From JADGRB01 sp963835825 (GTDB lineage Bacteria; Myxococcota_A; Polyangia; Fen-1088), in NCBI GenBank assembly GCA_963835825.1, contig CAWIGZ010000009.1, positions 124,001-188,000 on the forward strand: DNA of 64,000 bases. The letters run 5' to 3'. The notes beneath the pieces were generated by a model that had not been told where the DNA came from, ran no database searches, and saw nothing but the letters and a program-made list of their open reading frames with translations. Each line of letters starts with the position of its first letter. The stretch's first letter is position 1. A program made the position numbers and the translations under genes. This document shows, piece after piece, positions 44,718-53,174 of this stretch.

Positions 44718-44927
44718 TTACTTCCCTTTCTTCAGCCAATCTCTGCCGAGGCACGGCTCGAGGTCCCTTTCGATGGCCCTTAGCAAACCCCTGCCCAAGT
44801 CTTCGCCAGCGTGGACCGGAACCGTCGTCCGACAATCACCGCACTTCATACTCACGTGAGAGCCCTTCTGCCTCAGCTCCTCACAACCCAAGCCCTTCAG
44901 CATTCGGATGAGGTTTTTCCCGGTCAA
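44718..44927 (-). CDS. hicA: HicA-family toxin
   Basis: A 69-residue toxin with the double-stranded-RNA-binding-like HicA fold: LIRMLKGLGCEELRQKGSHV with the key His, then VPVHAGEDLGRGLLRAIERD. HicA cleaves mRNA/tmRNA when HicB is lost. The start is TTG at 44927, preceded by AGGT at a suitable distance. A long perfect inverted repeat stands 46 bases upstream (44973-44994). Confidence 0.9.
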   Translation of the reverse strand: MTGKNLIRMLKGLGCEELRQKGSHVSMKCGDCRTTVPVHAGEDLGRGLLRAIERDLEPCLGRDWLKKGK

Positions 44928-44972
44928 GAGATACCTGGATTGTGGGGCGAGATTCGAGCACCGTCAAGTCAC

Positions 44973-44994
44973 GCTAGACACTTGTCTGTCTAGC
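44973..44994. promoter_or_regulatory. Inverted-repeat operator upstream of hicAB
   Basis: GCTAGACA (44973-44980) and TGTCTAGC (44987-44994) are perfect complements with a 6-base spacer. The position upstream of hicA suits binding by the HicB helix-turn-helix. Confidence 0.55.
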
Positions 44995-45536
44995 TGCGGT
45001 TGACAGCACCTGGCAGTGTCGTCACTCGATGCGTCAGTGTGGTCATGCGGCTACTTACCGGAGGGCCGAACAAGTACAGCAGCACCGCCCAACCGCTGGG
45101 CAATACGGACGGCGGCCGCTCAGGCTCCTTGCCGTAGCTGACAGCCATTTCAAGCATGTACCGGGCGTGGAAGAATGCCTCCAAGAATCGGGCGGGTCTC
45201 TTTCAGCCAGCGCCTGTTGTGGCCCGCCGTCCACGTCTTGCCCGTGCCCTCCGAGATGATCTGGCGATAGTCCTCGTTGAGCTGGCGGTCTGGCGCAAGG
45301 GCCTGCAGCGCCTCGGTGATCTTGGTGGTCCCGTTCTGCAGCCAGTAGACCTTGAAGCTGCCGTGATAGAGGCGGTAGATGCGGTCCTCGTACTCCCACG
45401 AATGACCGCTGTACTCAGCGAACAGCTCTTCCAGTTTGGGGAGAGCCGCCTTGAGGTTCGCGAACAGCGCGACGACTTCGGGCCGATCGTCGTGATCAGG
45501 TACCCGACGCGAAGACGGAGTCGGGCAAGCGCACAC
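44990..45536 (-). pseudogene. Conserved hypothetical gene, truncated and frameshifted
   Basis: The minus strand encodes a coherent soluble protein: EVVALFANLKAALPKLEELF, then HSWEYEDRIYRLYHGSFKVY, LNEDYRQIISEGTGKTW and HNRRWLKETRPI. After a frame break near 45185 it continues EAFFHARYMLEMAVSYGKEP and SGWAVLLYLFG. No domain was recognised. The N-terminus is cut where a recombinase fragment begins on the opposite strand (about 45495), so it is an interrupted gene. It may once have been a complete protein of about 170 residues. Confidence 0.5.
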
Positions 45537-45630
45537 TGCGCATCCCCGACCTGCTGCGCGTGTACCTGCAACGTCTCGCCGCCGGCCGGAAGCCCGACGC
45601 GCTGCTGTTCGGTCTGCACTGGCGCGAAAA
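45500..45630 (+). pseudogene. Tyrosine recombinase (integrase) fragment
   Basis: A plus-strand frame of about 43 codons encodes KTESGKRTLRIPDLLRVYLQ then RLAAGRKPDALLFGLHW. This is the segment between the catalytic lysine strand and box II of phage-type integrases (pattern TK-T-x-x-G-x-R-x-x-x-x-P-x-x-L). The rest is gone; the sequence runs into the ISL3 fragment. It suggests an integrative element once lay here. Confidence 0.55.
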
Positions 45631-46329
45631 GTCGTCGGCCTCGATGAACACTTCTTCCGTCGAGGACGCGGAGGATTTCGGCAATTCGTCTCGATGGTCG
45701 TCGACTATCCGAACCGGCGGCTCTTCGAGCTGGTCGAGGGGCGCACCGTCGGCGAGATGGAGGCGCAGCTCGCCGAGATCCCCGGCCGCGACAACGTCCG
45801 CTTCGTCGTCGCCGACCTCTGCGACCCGTAGAGGAGCTTCGCCTACCGCTTCTTCCCCAACGCTCGCGTCGTCGCCGACAAATTCCACGTCCTGCGGCTG
45901 CTCACGCCCCACATCAACCGCCGCCGCAAGCTGATCACCGGCGATCGGCGCTCCGCTTTGATTCGTCGCCTGCTGCTCCGCAGCCGCTTCAATCTCGATC
46001 ACGCCAGCCTCTGGGCCTACCCCGACCTGCGAGAGCTCTACGCCGCCAAGGAGTCGCTGCATGCCCTGTACCGCATCCCCGGCTGCGAGCGCGCAGGGTG
46101 GGCACTGACCGTCCTGACTGACCGGCTCGCGTCGTCCCCCCTGCCCGAGCTCCAGACCTTCCGCCGGACTCTGCGCTGGCGGCGGGAAATCCTCGCCCAC
46201 TTCGGCACCGGCCTCACGAACGGCCGCACCGAGGGCTTCAACAACAAGGCGAAGCTCGTAAAAAAGCGGGCTTACGGCTATAGGAGCTTCCGGAACTACA
46301 GACTCAGACTCCTAAATGCGTGCGCCTGA
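45631..46329 (+). pseudogene. ISL3-family transposase, 5' truncated with in-frame stop
   Basis: The frame encodes GLDEHFFRRGRGGFRQFVSM, then FVVADLCDP, a TAG at 45829-45831, and continues in the same frame with YRFFPNARVVADKFHVLRLL and the ISL3 C-terminal signature LTNGRTEGFNNKAKLVKKRA, then YGYRSFRNYRLRLLNACA. The first catalytic Asp (DEH), second (ADLCD/ADKFH region) and last Glu (EGFNNK) are recognisable. The N-terminal zinc-finger and HTH are missing. The internal stop and truncation make it inactive. Confidence 0.8.
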
Positions 46330-46436
46330 ACTGCTTTTCGGCCGTACCCACTATCGAGTGAGTAGAACCCTAAATGCGTGCGCCTGAACTGCTTTTTGGC
46401 CGTACCCACTATCGAGTGAGTAGAACCGTAGAACCA
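46311..46436. repeat. Tandem 58-base duplication of an IS right end
   Basis: Units 46311-46368 and 46369-46426 are identical but for one base (c/t at 46339/46397). Each holds the last codons of the ISL3-type transposase plus the right terminal sequence. Ten more bases (cgtagaacca) end the second unit. The terminal part recurs at 38858-38903. Confidence 0.85.
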
Positions 46437-46523
46437 GATGAGGACCAGCGGGCCGGCTGCGGGCGCGTTCCGAGGGCATGCTGGAGCGCCAGAACATCTG
46501 GCGCCGCGCGGTCTTACCTTCCG

Positions 46524-46566
46524 TGGAGCTGAACGGGATCGAACCGTCGGCCTCCTCAATGCCATT
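46524..46566 (-). other. 3' fragment of a tRNA-Ala gene, possible attachment site
   Basis: The minus strand reads GGAGGCCGACGGTTCGATC, then CCGTTCAGCTCC and A. This is the 3' third of tRNA-Ala: variable loop, T-arm with TTCGATC loop, acceptor strand ending CAGCTCCA at 46524. The 5' part (anticodon stem and D-arm) is missing. Such fragments are left as attachment sites when an element integrates at a tRNA 3' end. Confidence 0.6.
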
Positions 46567-46758
46567 TCGGGGTGAACTGAACAAAACCAGGCAGTTACGT
46601 CACGCAATCGTTCCCTCGAACTGCGAAACGTCAGCAATTTCCGAGGTTTATCCTAGGAACGATTGGGATCAAGCAACCCGTGCTCGGCCGAGCGCGACGG
46701 ATATTTCACCGCGACGATCTCGAACGTCTCCTGGATTTTTTCCGCCCGCCTGTGGCCT

Positions 46759-46960
46759 TTACGGGCCCGAGACCCGCAGACCGATCGCTCGAGCAAGGCG
46801 CGCCTGCCGCTCGTCGTAAGTGACAAAAGCGCCTGCAGCCGAGCGTCTGGGCGCTCGCGACGTGCAGGACGTCGAGCGCGCGTGTTCCCAGCGTCGGTGT
46901 GTGTCGGCGGCACTCGATCACGCGATCGGCGCCGCGCCCATCCACGAAACGCTAAAGATC
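46759..46960 (-). pseudogene. PIN-domain toxin C-terminal remnant, frameshifted
   Basis: The minus strand encodes HTPTLGTRALDVLHVASAQT then LGCRRF, and, after an extra T in a TTTT run near 46825, VTYDERQARLARAIGLRVSG and a TAA at 46759-46761. The pattern (LGTRALDxLHVAxA...FVTYDERQ) is the C-terminal half of a PIN-domain protein. The N-terminal acidic residues are not present. It is non-functional as read. Confidence 0.6.
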
Positions 46961-47008
46961 TCCGGTGGATCGAATTTTGGCGAAGGACAGGCGCCGGTAG
47001 GCCTCGCC

Positions 47009-47482
47009 TCAACTCAGCTGGGCGAGCACCTCGATCAGCTCGGCGGCCTCGAAAGGCTTGGCGATGACCTCGACGTCGCCAAGCCCTGCCGCCACCAGCC
47101 GCGCGCGGATCTCCCGCGGATCGTCGCCTGTCATCAGCAGCATCGGGATCTCCCGCAGGCGAGCGCTGCGGCGCATCCAGACCAGCAGATCGATCCCGGT
47201 CCGGCGTCCGCCTAGGGCGTAGTCGGTCAAGACCAGCGACGGCTCGTGCCCCGCCAGCAGCTGCTGCGCCTCCTCGACCGAAGCGGTCGCCACGCACAGA
47301 CGGTCGCAGCCGACCAGAAGACGCCGCAGCGCGTAGCACACCAGGTCGTCGTCCTCGACCAGCAGCACATCCGACGGAGGATCGTGCGGGCGCGGCGCGG
47401 TGTCGGCCGCGGGCTGCGCCGGCCTGTCGGAGGTCACAGCCTCGATCCCCCGGCTGCTGCGAGGCGTTGCCTCAGTTGCCAT
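47009..47482 (-). CDS. Response regulator receiver protein
   Basis: A 157-residue protein with a disordered N-terminus (residues 1-35) and a receiver domain: VLLVEDDDLVCYALRRLLVG, acceptor Asp in LVLTDYALGGRRTGIDLLVW, Thr in MLLMTGDD, Lys in VIAKPFEAAEL. No output domain. It overlaps the upstream Cys-repeat gene by 11 bases. Its partner kinase is not in the neighbourhood. Confidence 0.87.
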   Translation of the reverse strand: MATEATPRSSRGIEAVTSDRPAQPAADTAPRPHDPPSDVLLVEDDDLVCYALRRLLVGCDRLCVATASVEEAQQLLAGHEPSLVLTDYALGGRRTGIDLLVWMRRSARLREIPMLLMTGDDPREIRARLVAAGLGDVEVIAKPFEAAELIEVLAQLS

Positions 47483-47774
47483 TCGGACGCGGGTGGTGGT
47501 GCGCCTTCGCCTCACGGATCGCCGCCTGGCATCCGGCCGACAGCTCGTCTCGGTGCGTGCGCAGACACTCGCGTATGCGCCCCTCGCCCGGCTTAACGTC
47601 CTTGCACAGACGCTCGGCGTCGTCGTGACACGCTTCGCGCACCTTCGCGAAGTTGCCCGACCCGCCCTCGCCGGGCGGCGGTGGCGCCGGTGGCAGCGTG
47701 CTCTGTGCAAACGCGAGCGATGAAGTGGCGAGCGCCAGACCCAAAAGTGCCGTGCGAATGAGTTTCGTCATCAC
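47472..47774 (-). CDS. Exported cysteine-rich-repeat protein
   Basis: A 100-residue protein with signal peptide MTKLIRTALLGLALATSSLA (cleaved after AFA) and one cysteine-rich repeat of the GLG1 type: REACHDDAERLCKDVKPGEG and IRECLRTHRDELSAGCQAAI, with four spaced Cys. Such repeats occur in small periplasmic proteins of unknown role in myxobacteria and other proteobacteria. The tail is His-rich (AKAHHHPRP). Confidence 0.8.
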   Translation of the reverse strand: MMTKLIRTALLGLALATSSLAFAQSTLPPAPPPPGEGGSGNFAKVREACHDDAERLCKDVKPGEGRIRECLRTHRDELSAGCQAAIREAKAHHHPRPNGN

Positions 47775-48219
47775 ATCGACCTCCGCCCGGGTGGACCCGC
47801 TGAGGCGAGCGAAGTTAGGCCACGGTCTAGCGGCGGTCGCTCAGCGCCCGGTCGCCAGATCGAGCTCGACAATCCGCGGTCCCTCAACGCTTCGAAGTCG
47901 GAGAAGCGGCCCCCGGTCGGGACGATCCGAAAGTGCGTGAGGCCCGGCCAGGCCAGGCGCTCCAGTCTTCCGCATTGCCTCACACTTTGCCGTTTCGGGC
48001 TGCGGGAAGCCTGGCTGGGGACGGGAAGAATAAGCGGGGGTTTGTGCCGGGTGTCCGAGTATGGGGCGCTCCGTCAACTTCTCCCCCCCGCTTTTCCCGG
48101 GCCCTGCGGGCCCTGCCGGGCGAAAACAAGGACCCCTGAGAGCCGACCGAATGCTACGAGGGCGAGACTCGCCCCTCCCGGAGTGCAGGGCGTATAAGGC
48201 CCGAAGTTACGCCGCGTCA
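47775..48219. other. Gene-poor stretch
   Basis: 445 bases without a convincing gene. It contains GC-rich inverted segments (for example ccctgcgggccctgccggg near 48103). The right end should hold the promoter of the small gene at 48220, if that is real. Confidence 0.3.
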
Positions 48220-48528
48220 ATGGCCGAGATGACCGATTCTGTCGACTGCCCGCCCTTCTCGCCCCGCCAAGACGCCCTGTTTTCAGCCCTCCGCGATCTC
48301 CTCGACCACGCCGTCGCACTCCTCGTCGTCCAGCACCCACAGATCGCCGAGCCGGACGGCGGCCTGGTCGGCCTGCCACCCGAGGTCTGGGTCGCCGACC
48401 ACCTCGCCGTCGCCATGCGCGACTTTCAGCGCCTCTTGCTTCGCTACCGCCAGGCCGCCACCGACGACGCCCGCCACCGCGCCCGACTCCCCATCACCCA
48501 GATGCCCCTCCCGCTTCACCCTCGCTGA
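48220..48528 (+). CDS. Small protein of unknown function
   Basis: A 102-residue frame starting ATG at 48220 with coding-like codon use: MAEMTDSVDCPPFSPRQDAL, a hydrophobic helix LFSALRDLLDHAVALLVVQH and a second helix VADHLAVAMRDFQRLLLRYR. No family recognised. It lies among mobile-element fragments, so it may be a passenger gene or chance. No strong ribosome-binding site. Confidence 0.35.
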   Translation: MAEMTDSVDCPPFSPRQDALFSALRDLLDHAVALLVVQHPQIAEPDGGLVGLPPEVWVADHLAVAMRDFQRLLLRYRQAATDDARHRARLPITQMPLPLHPR

Positions 48529-48673
48529 TGGCCATCACCAAGGTGGCCCGCGAACCCATCAGCCAACCTGCGCGGCAACACCGGTCACGACCCGAACGGG
48601 CGGAGGTCGGGGCGCCAGCGGGGGCCGGATTGGTGCAGGATGGGTGCAGCGCTATCCGCGCGGGGGACCCCCG

Positions 48674-49234
48674 ATGAGCACGCAATGCCGCCTCTGTGGG
48701 AAGCTCGTCGACAAGATCGACAACGTTCACCCGTCCTCGCGCAACCACCTCGTTTCGTGCCGACGGTGCGGCGTCTACGAGGCCGACGACGGCGCCTGGA
48801 ACATGTTCTCCAAGATGGAGACGGACCCCTCCGACCGGCACCTCCTGAGCGCTCTGACGCGGACTGCCCCTGTTCGCCAGGTCGGCCGAATCCTAATCGA
48901 CGCCAACTCGTACATCGCGCTGCGCGACGGACGGATCCGCGATCCAACCTTCGCGGAGAAGAGCGACGCCCTGTTGGAGTAGATAGCCTTCGAGTCGAGG
49001 AAAAACCCGAACCTGTCCGCCTACGGCGCGCGCGTGTCGTTCGATCCTCAGTTCGACTACCCCGTCGCCTACTGCCGGTCCTTGGACAGCGGCAACGCGG
49101 ACGAGTGGAACTTCGTTTTTCGGACGTTGCTCCCCGGGTTCATCCAAGATGTCGGCAACGGCCAAGTTCGGATCACGGAGAGCGGATGGCGGGCGCTGGA
49201 GAGTCGGCCCAAGGCGAGCGGCGCTCAGTGCTTC
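48674..49234 (+). pseudogene. Zinc-ribbon protein with in-frame stop, truncated by an IS3 fragment
   Basis: ATG at 48674. The frame begins STQCRLCGKLVDKIDNVHPS with a second CRRCGV, a zinc ribbon typical of proteins that continue into a C-terminal nucleotide-like domain. A TAG at 48980-48982 interrupts it, but the same frame resumes in sense: NPNLSAYGARVSFDPQFDYP, then GQVRITESGWRALESRPKAS and GAQCF. Family members normally continue FVAMWF after this point. Here the frame passes directly into an IS3 transposase C-terminus at about 49235. The stop plus truncation indicate decay. Confidence 0.65.
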
Positions 49235-49573
49235 AAGTACCGGCCCGACTTCCCCGACCGCTTCGGCTCCGCGCAGCACGGTCGCAGCCACTGCGGTCCC
49301 TTCTTCGACTGGTACAACCACGAGCACCGCCACGGCGGCATCGGCCTGCTCACGCCGCACGATGTCCACTACGGTCTCGCCGATCAGCGCGTCGCCGCGC
49401 GAGCCCGCGTTCTCGCGGCCGCGCACGCCGCGCACCCCGAACGTTTCCCCGCTGGCGTGCCCTCGCCGCCGCCAGCGCCCACCGCTGTTTGGATCAACCC
49501 ACCCACGCTGACGTCGTCCGACGTCGAGGAGGCTCACTAAACTCGAACCACGGCTGTCTCATTCTCGTTGACA
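49235..49573 (+). mobile_element. IS3-family OrfB C-terminal fragment and right end
   Basis: The frame encodes KYRPDFPDRFGSAQHGRSHC then GPFFDWYNHEHRHGGIGLLT and PAPTAVWINPP, stopping at 49540. This is the C-terminal 90 residues of IS407-type IS3 OrfB (last catalytic Glu region altered). A likely terminal repeat TGTCTCATTCTCGTTGACA ends at 49573. The left part of the element is missing. It is fused in frame to the zinc-ribbon gene. Confidence 0.75.
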
Positions 49574-49626
49574 GGTTCCGCCGGACACGCGACTACGGAT
49601 CGATGCCGCCTGTGCTGTACAATCGA

Positions 49627-50349
49627 TCACTGAGCGATGCAGTTGGACTGCATGACCGACCAGATTGCGTCGCCGATGAGAGTGGCACCCTGGGCCGTCG
49701 GGACCGATGGAACCGCGGGATTCTCGGAGCCGGCTGTGTAGTCCGCCGGATCAGTCAGGATATTCGCCAGGTCAATAAAGTGACAGGGCAGCATGCTCGC
49801 CGTGCAGGCTCCTTCGAGGCCAGGGCGCAGTGCGGCGACACCCGGGATAGAAGCGAGTGGCGGCTGCAGAAAGTAGATCACGTCCGAGACAGTTTCGCCA
49901 GAGGCGACGGTGGAGAGAAGGTCAGTGAAGCTTTTGACAACGGCGGTAATCGTCTCGCTGCTGTCGTTGGTGAATGTGTCCCACGTACCGCCGTCCATGA
50001 TCAGGACCTTCACCTCCGTTCCGCTCGCCTCCTGCGAGGTGTACTGAGTAGGGATCGGAATGGGACCGGTATTCGTCGGCGGCGCAACCATGGGCGCCGC
50101 CGCCAAAGCGGCGATCGTATAGTCGTCGGTCGGACCGATTGCCCCAGCCGCCCGTGCCAGGTTGCGGACCTCCGTATGCGCCTCCGAACCGACGGGAACA
50201 AGCTGCCAAGAGTCTCCGATCCAGAGCACTCGGCTGGCAGGAAGGCCAGTATGGGGACAGCCGCCCAGGCGGATTACTTTTCCGTTACAGCCGACCACAA
50301 CCGCCAGCGCGCCGGCGACGCAACACCACACAGACGTCCACCGAGCCAT
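49627..50349 (-). CDS. SGNH-hydrolase-like lipoprotein
   Basis: A 240-residue lipoprotein (lipobox AVVVGC, Cys 21). Block I of SGNH hydrolases is visible in RVLWIGDSWQLVP, but the typical C-terminal D-x-x-H is replaced by a HFIDLANILTDPADYTAGSE region and GATLIGDAIW, so catalysis is uncertain. Cysteines at 31, about 189 and 196 could form disulfides. The protein should be on the cell surface or in the outer membrane. It is next to, but not in an operon with, the three small secreted proteins. Confidence 0.65.
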   Translation of the reverse strand: MARWTSVWCCVAGALAVVVGCNGKVIRLGGCPHTGLPASRVLWIGDSWQLVPVGSEAHTEVRNLARAAGAIGPTDDYTIAALAAAPMVAPPTNTGPIPIPTQYTSQEASGTEVKVLIMDGGTWDTFTNDSSETITAVVKSFTDLLSTVASGETVSDVIYFLQPPLASIPGVAALRPGLEGACTASMLPCHFIDLANILTDPADYTAGSENPAVPSVPTAQGATLIGDAIWSVMQSNCIAQ

Positions 50350-50589
50350 CAGGCCATCGTACCATCCGCGGGACCACGCCGCTTGAGAGGACAGCGTTGG
50401 CCGTCCGAGCCAAGCTTCTCTTAGGTCTCTAGTATAGGCGCATCATGCGGTACCCCATCCGTCGGGACCCATCCGGCAGTCTGGCCGCCGAGGAACGGAG
50501 TTCGCCCGAGCATCACGCGACGGTGACGAGCGGCACTTGGCCCGCGCACGGTACCCGATCCCACATGCTCGGCGACGCGTCACCCACGG

Positions 50590-50790
50590 ACCGCGGACAT
50601 TCTCGAACCAGGCTTCGTTGAGCGCATGACCGCGCGGTCCTCGAACAGATTCTTCAGCGTGCGGGGCAGAACACGTGCTACAGGTCGCCCTACGAGCTCC
50701 AGGTCGACCTACAGACCTTCGTGGCCTTCTACGGCTTCCGGCGCCTCAACGCCAAGGCGCTCTCCGACCTCATCGTCCAACAGGTTCCCA
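50590..50790 (+). pseudogene. IS481-like transposase fragment
   Basis: A plus-strand frame encodes RAVLEQILQRAGQNTCYRSP then YELQVDLQTFVAFYGFRRLN. This resembles the C-terminal YRSxxELQxDLDxFxxxYNxxRPH part of IS481-type integrase-core transposases, but the diagnostic end is changed. No start or element ends were found. Low confidence. Confidence 0.35.
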
Positions 50791-50905
50791 CAGCATCTCA
50801 GACGCAGCCCAGAAGTGCCGCTCGCGAGGTGGCTGACCGTAAGCGCCAACGCCGGGGTGTCGGCGAGACCCTCGCCTTGTGCAATCTGAGAACGTTCCTG
50901 CGACC

Positions 50906-51370
50906 CTACTGGTAGTAACTTACTCCATAGAACGTATCAATCGTGTCCTGCCAAGCGGAAAACTCGATCTGGAACGAATCGCTCGATGATTCGTAGGCCG
51001 AGAGCGACCCAAATCCAGCAACGTACACATCCTGCGCTCCACTTGTCGTAGTCTCCGGAGGTGACGTTGTGCACACGCTGGCCCCGCCGTACGGTTCCCA
51101 ACATGCGTGCACCGCCACATTCCCCCCACTCACATGCACCTGATGAAAGTCAACGTACGTATCATCGTTGTCACCACCAAAGAAGGTGTCGTCCGATACA
51201 AATGGGCACCCATAGAACCGAAGGCCGTAATAATCGCCAGAGTAGTAGCACGCCGAGCCAGCAATCGTTCGTTCCCCGTCGGACGGCCAGGTAGCAGTGG
51301 CGGATGACTCATGCAGCATGTACGCGACCGTCAGGCCGCACAACATTCCAACCATATCGCGTGTCCTCAT
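50906..51370 (-). CDS. Small secreted protein, paralogue 1 of 3
   Basis: A 154-residue exported protein, start ATG at 51370 with AGGAGA upstream. The signal ends at about residue 26. Mature features: TWPSDGERTIAGSAC, a central aspartate-rich DDTFFGGDNDDTYVDF, VHVSGGNVAVHACWEPYGG, then SGAQDVYVAGFGSLSAYESS and a C-terminal TIDTFYGVSYYQ. The same architecture occurs in the two next genes. No homologous family is recognised; all share N-terminal WPS/WPG, a middle W(E/Q) with Cys, and a final aromatic GVxY. A/T content is higher than in most of the window. Confidence 0.75.
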   Translation of the reverse strand: MRTRDMVGMLCGLTVAYMLHESSATATWPSDGERTIAGSACYYSGDYYGLRFYGCPFVSDDTFFGGDNDDTYVDFHQVHVSGGNVAVHACWEPYGGASVCTTSPPETTTSGAQDVYVAGFGSLSAYESSSDSFQIEFSAWQDTIDTFYGVSYYQ

Positions 51371-51470
51371 GACTCTATCTCCTGTAATGGTTCACAACCG
51401 CCCGTGCCCCGAGCTGTGCCGCGCCGATCTCCCATAGTTAGCTCGTCTCGTCTAGTCCGGTCACTAGGCG

Positions 51471-51920
51471 CTATGCACCCCAAAAGATTCCAACCACCCC
51501 GACGTCCGTCGATGTCGGCACGACCTCGACGTAATAGTAGTCGGCGGTTGTTTCCGATCCAGAGATGACGCCAAACCCCTCTACGTATACGTTTTCGGTT
51601 TCGTTGTATCCACTAACAGTCGTCGTTGGAGTGCCACATACGTTGTAGGTCCCCGCCCAGGACTGCCAGCATGACGATGTGTTGATCGTCCCTCCGGCGA
51701 GCGAGTAGTAACTAACATACGTGTCATAGTTATCAACGGCTGAATCAAAATCAGAGTCGGACATATAAGCAATGTACACCGTGGCCGTGTTCAGGCTTCC
51801 CGTAGTTTCTATCTGGCCCGGCCAACTTCGATTTCCCGTCCATGTGCCCGCACGCACCGGCGCCTGTACCAGTAGACCCAAGGCCACACATCCGACACAC
51901 ACTGTCACTATTCGTCTCAT
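51471..51920 (-). CDS. Small secreted protein, paralogue 2 of 3
   Basis: A 149-residue exported protein; ATG at 51920 with GGTGAGG before it. The signal is MRRIVTVCVGCVALGLLVQA. The mature part reads NRSWPGQIETTGSLNTATVY, YDTYVSYYSLAGGTINTSSC, then WQSWAGTYNVCG and SGYNETENVYVEGFGVISGS, ending YYYVEVVPTSTDVGVVGIFW. It is the member least like the others at the N-terminus (no RTIAG, fewer Cys). Adjacent to paralogues 1 and 3 on the same strand, each with its own leader of 100-150 bases. Confidence 0.75.
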   Translation of the reverse strand: MRRIVTVCVGCVALGLLVQAPVRAGTWTGNRSWPGQIETTGSLNTATVYIAYMSDSDFDSAVDNYDTYVSYYSLAGGTINTSSCWQSWAGTYNVCGTPTTTVSGYNETENVYVEGFGVISGSETTADYYYVEVVPTSTDVGVVGIFWGA

Positions 51921-52069
51921 TGATACCTCACCGTTAGCTTTGATTTGTACACACTCCGCCGCGCTCCTCAGGTGACACCGCGCTCACTGACCTCGTCTCC
52001 GAGCAGGGGATCCTGCGCGCATCTCAGTCACGGCCCGAGAAAGGCCGCCGGCGCGGGTCGAGCGCGTCT

Positions 52070-52561
52070 CTAGCCGTAGTACACGCCTAGAATCTCGTCG
52101 ATGGTTTCGGTCGTATCGATCTCGACGTAATAGTAGTCGGTCGACGTGCTTCCGGAAATGTAACTGAAGCCATTCACGCCGAGGTCTTTGAATCCGGTCC
52201 CACTCGTATTTCCACTGCTGCCACATGAAGCCGCTGATCCCGTCCAGCTCTGACGGCAAGCGGACACGTAGGTCGCCCTCCCGCTTCCTGCGGAGGACAC
52301 GTGATAGTCGGCGTAGGCTATCGAGTTACTCAGGGCGTAGTATGAGTCTGCGTTTGGACTGTAATCCGAGACGTACGGACAGAGGCTCGTTATGGTGTCA
52401 TACGGATCAACCCGAATTGTAAACGGAGTGCAGCCCTGTCCTGCAATCGTGCGGTCCTGGCCGCTCGGCCAACCGGCGTTGGCGCTGTTAGCGAGGCACA
52501 GGGCACACGCGCCAAGTGCCAGAGCGATACCCACACGAACAGCCGAAAGGTAATGCTGCAT
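52070..52561 (-). CDS. Small secreted protein, paralogue 3 of 3
   Basis: A 163-residue exported protein; ATG at 52561 with AGGAGGAGAG upstream. The signal ends ANSANA. The mature part begins GWPSGQDRTIAGQGC, then VSACRQSWTGSAASCGSSGN, SGTGFKDLGVNGFSYISGST and ends YYYVEIDTTETIDEILGVYY. It shares WPSxxxRTIAGxxC with paralogue 1 and the YYYVE end with paralogue 2. The fold is likely an all-beta extracellular domain; function unknown. Confidence 0.75.
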   Translation of the reverse strand: MQHYLSAVRVGIALALGACALCLANSANAGWPSGQDRTIAGQGCTPFTIRVDPYDTITSLCPYVSDYSPNADSYYALSNSIAYADYHVSSAGSGRATYVSACRQSWTGSAASCGSSGNTSGTGFKDLGVNGFSYISGSTSTDYYYVEIDTTETIDEILGVYYG

Positions 52562-53174
52562 GACGTCTCTCCTCCTCGTCCGGCCGCACCGGACAATCCA
52601 CTGTCGAACCCGTCCGTTGTTCTTTCGATCGTTTGCGTGAAGGCCGCCGCCCTATGCCGAGGATGCGTTCATCGCGACCTTTGTCTCCTTGTAGTACACG
52701 GTCGTCCAGGAGCTGGTTGGTGCCAAATGCGTCGCCGCTGTCGCTGGGACAGGGTTTGCGAGTCTTGGGTGCGTTCGTCGACAGATGGTTTGAGGCTTGG
52801 CCGCCCCTCCAGGAGGCATTCGGGCGCGCGGACTGAGCGGGCTGCGTGGTACGCCTTTCAGTGACCTTCATGGTACTCCAGCGTTTGGAAACTGTTTATC
52901 AACCAAGACTCGCCCCACCGTGTATGGGTTAGCGGGGGAACTGCCTGGAACCGCCGCAGGGATGCCTGCAACGCGCGAGACGAGAGAAGATGAGAGCACC
53001 CTACCTAACCGTCACGGTTATCGAGAGCCAAGGTGGCCTGCGAGACCTCGGCCCGATGGCGCTAGCATCTATGCTCGAGGGTGTTTGAGCGATGGCCTAC
53101 GGCAAGGGCGGCACACCCTTCTATTCGCCTGTGTGTTGGCTTACCGGTGAACTGCCGGTAGGGAGAGATATCGG
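52562..53174. other. Long gene-poor stretch
   Basis: 613 bases between the secreted-protein cluster and the four-Cys membrane protein. No frame looks like a gene: the longest is Arg/Ser-rich noise. The right end has GGGAGAG just before the ATG at 53175. Nothing else is seen. Confidence 0.35.

Noticed and set aside
52633..52836. Small frame in the gene-poor stretch
   Set aside because: Arg/Ser-rich composition, no ribosome-binding site and no recognisable fold.
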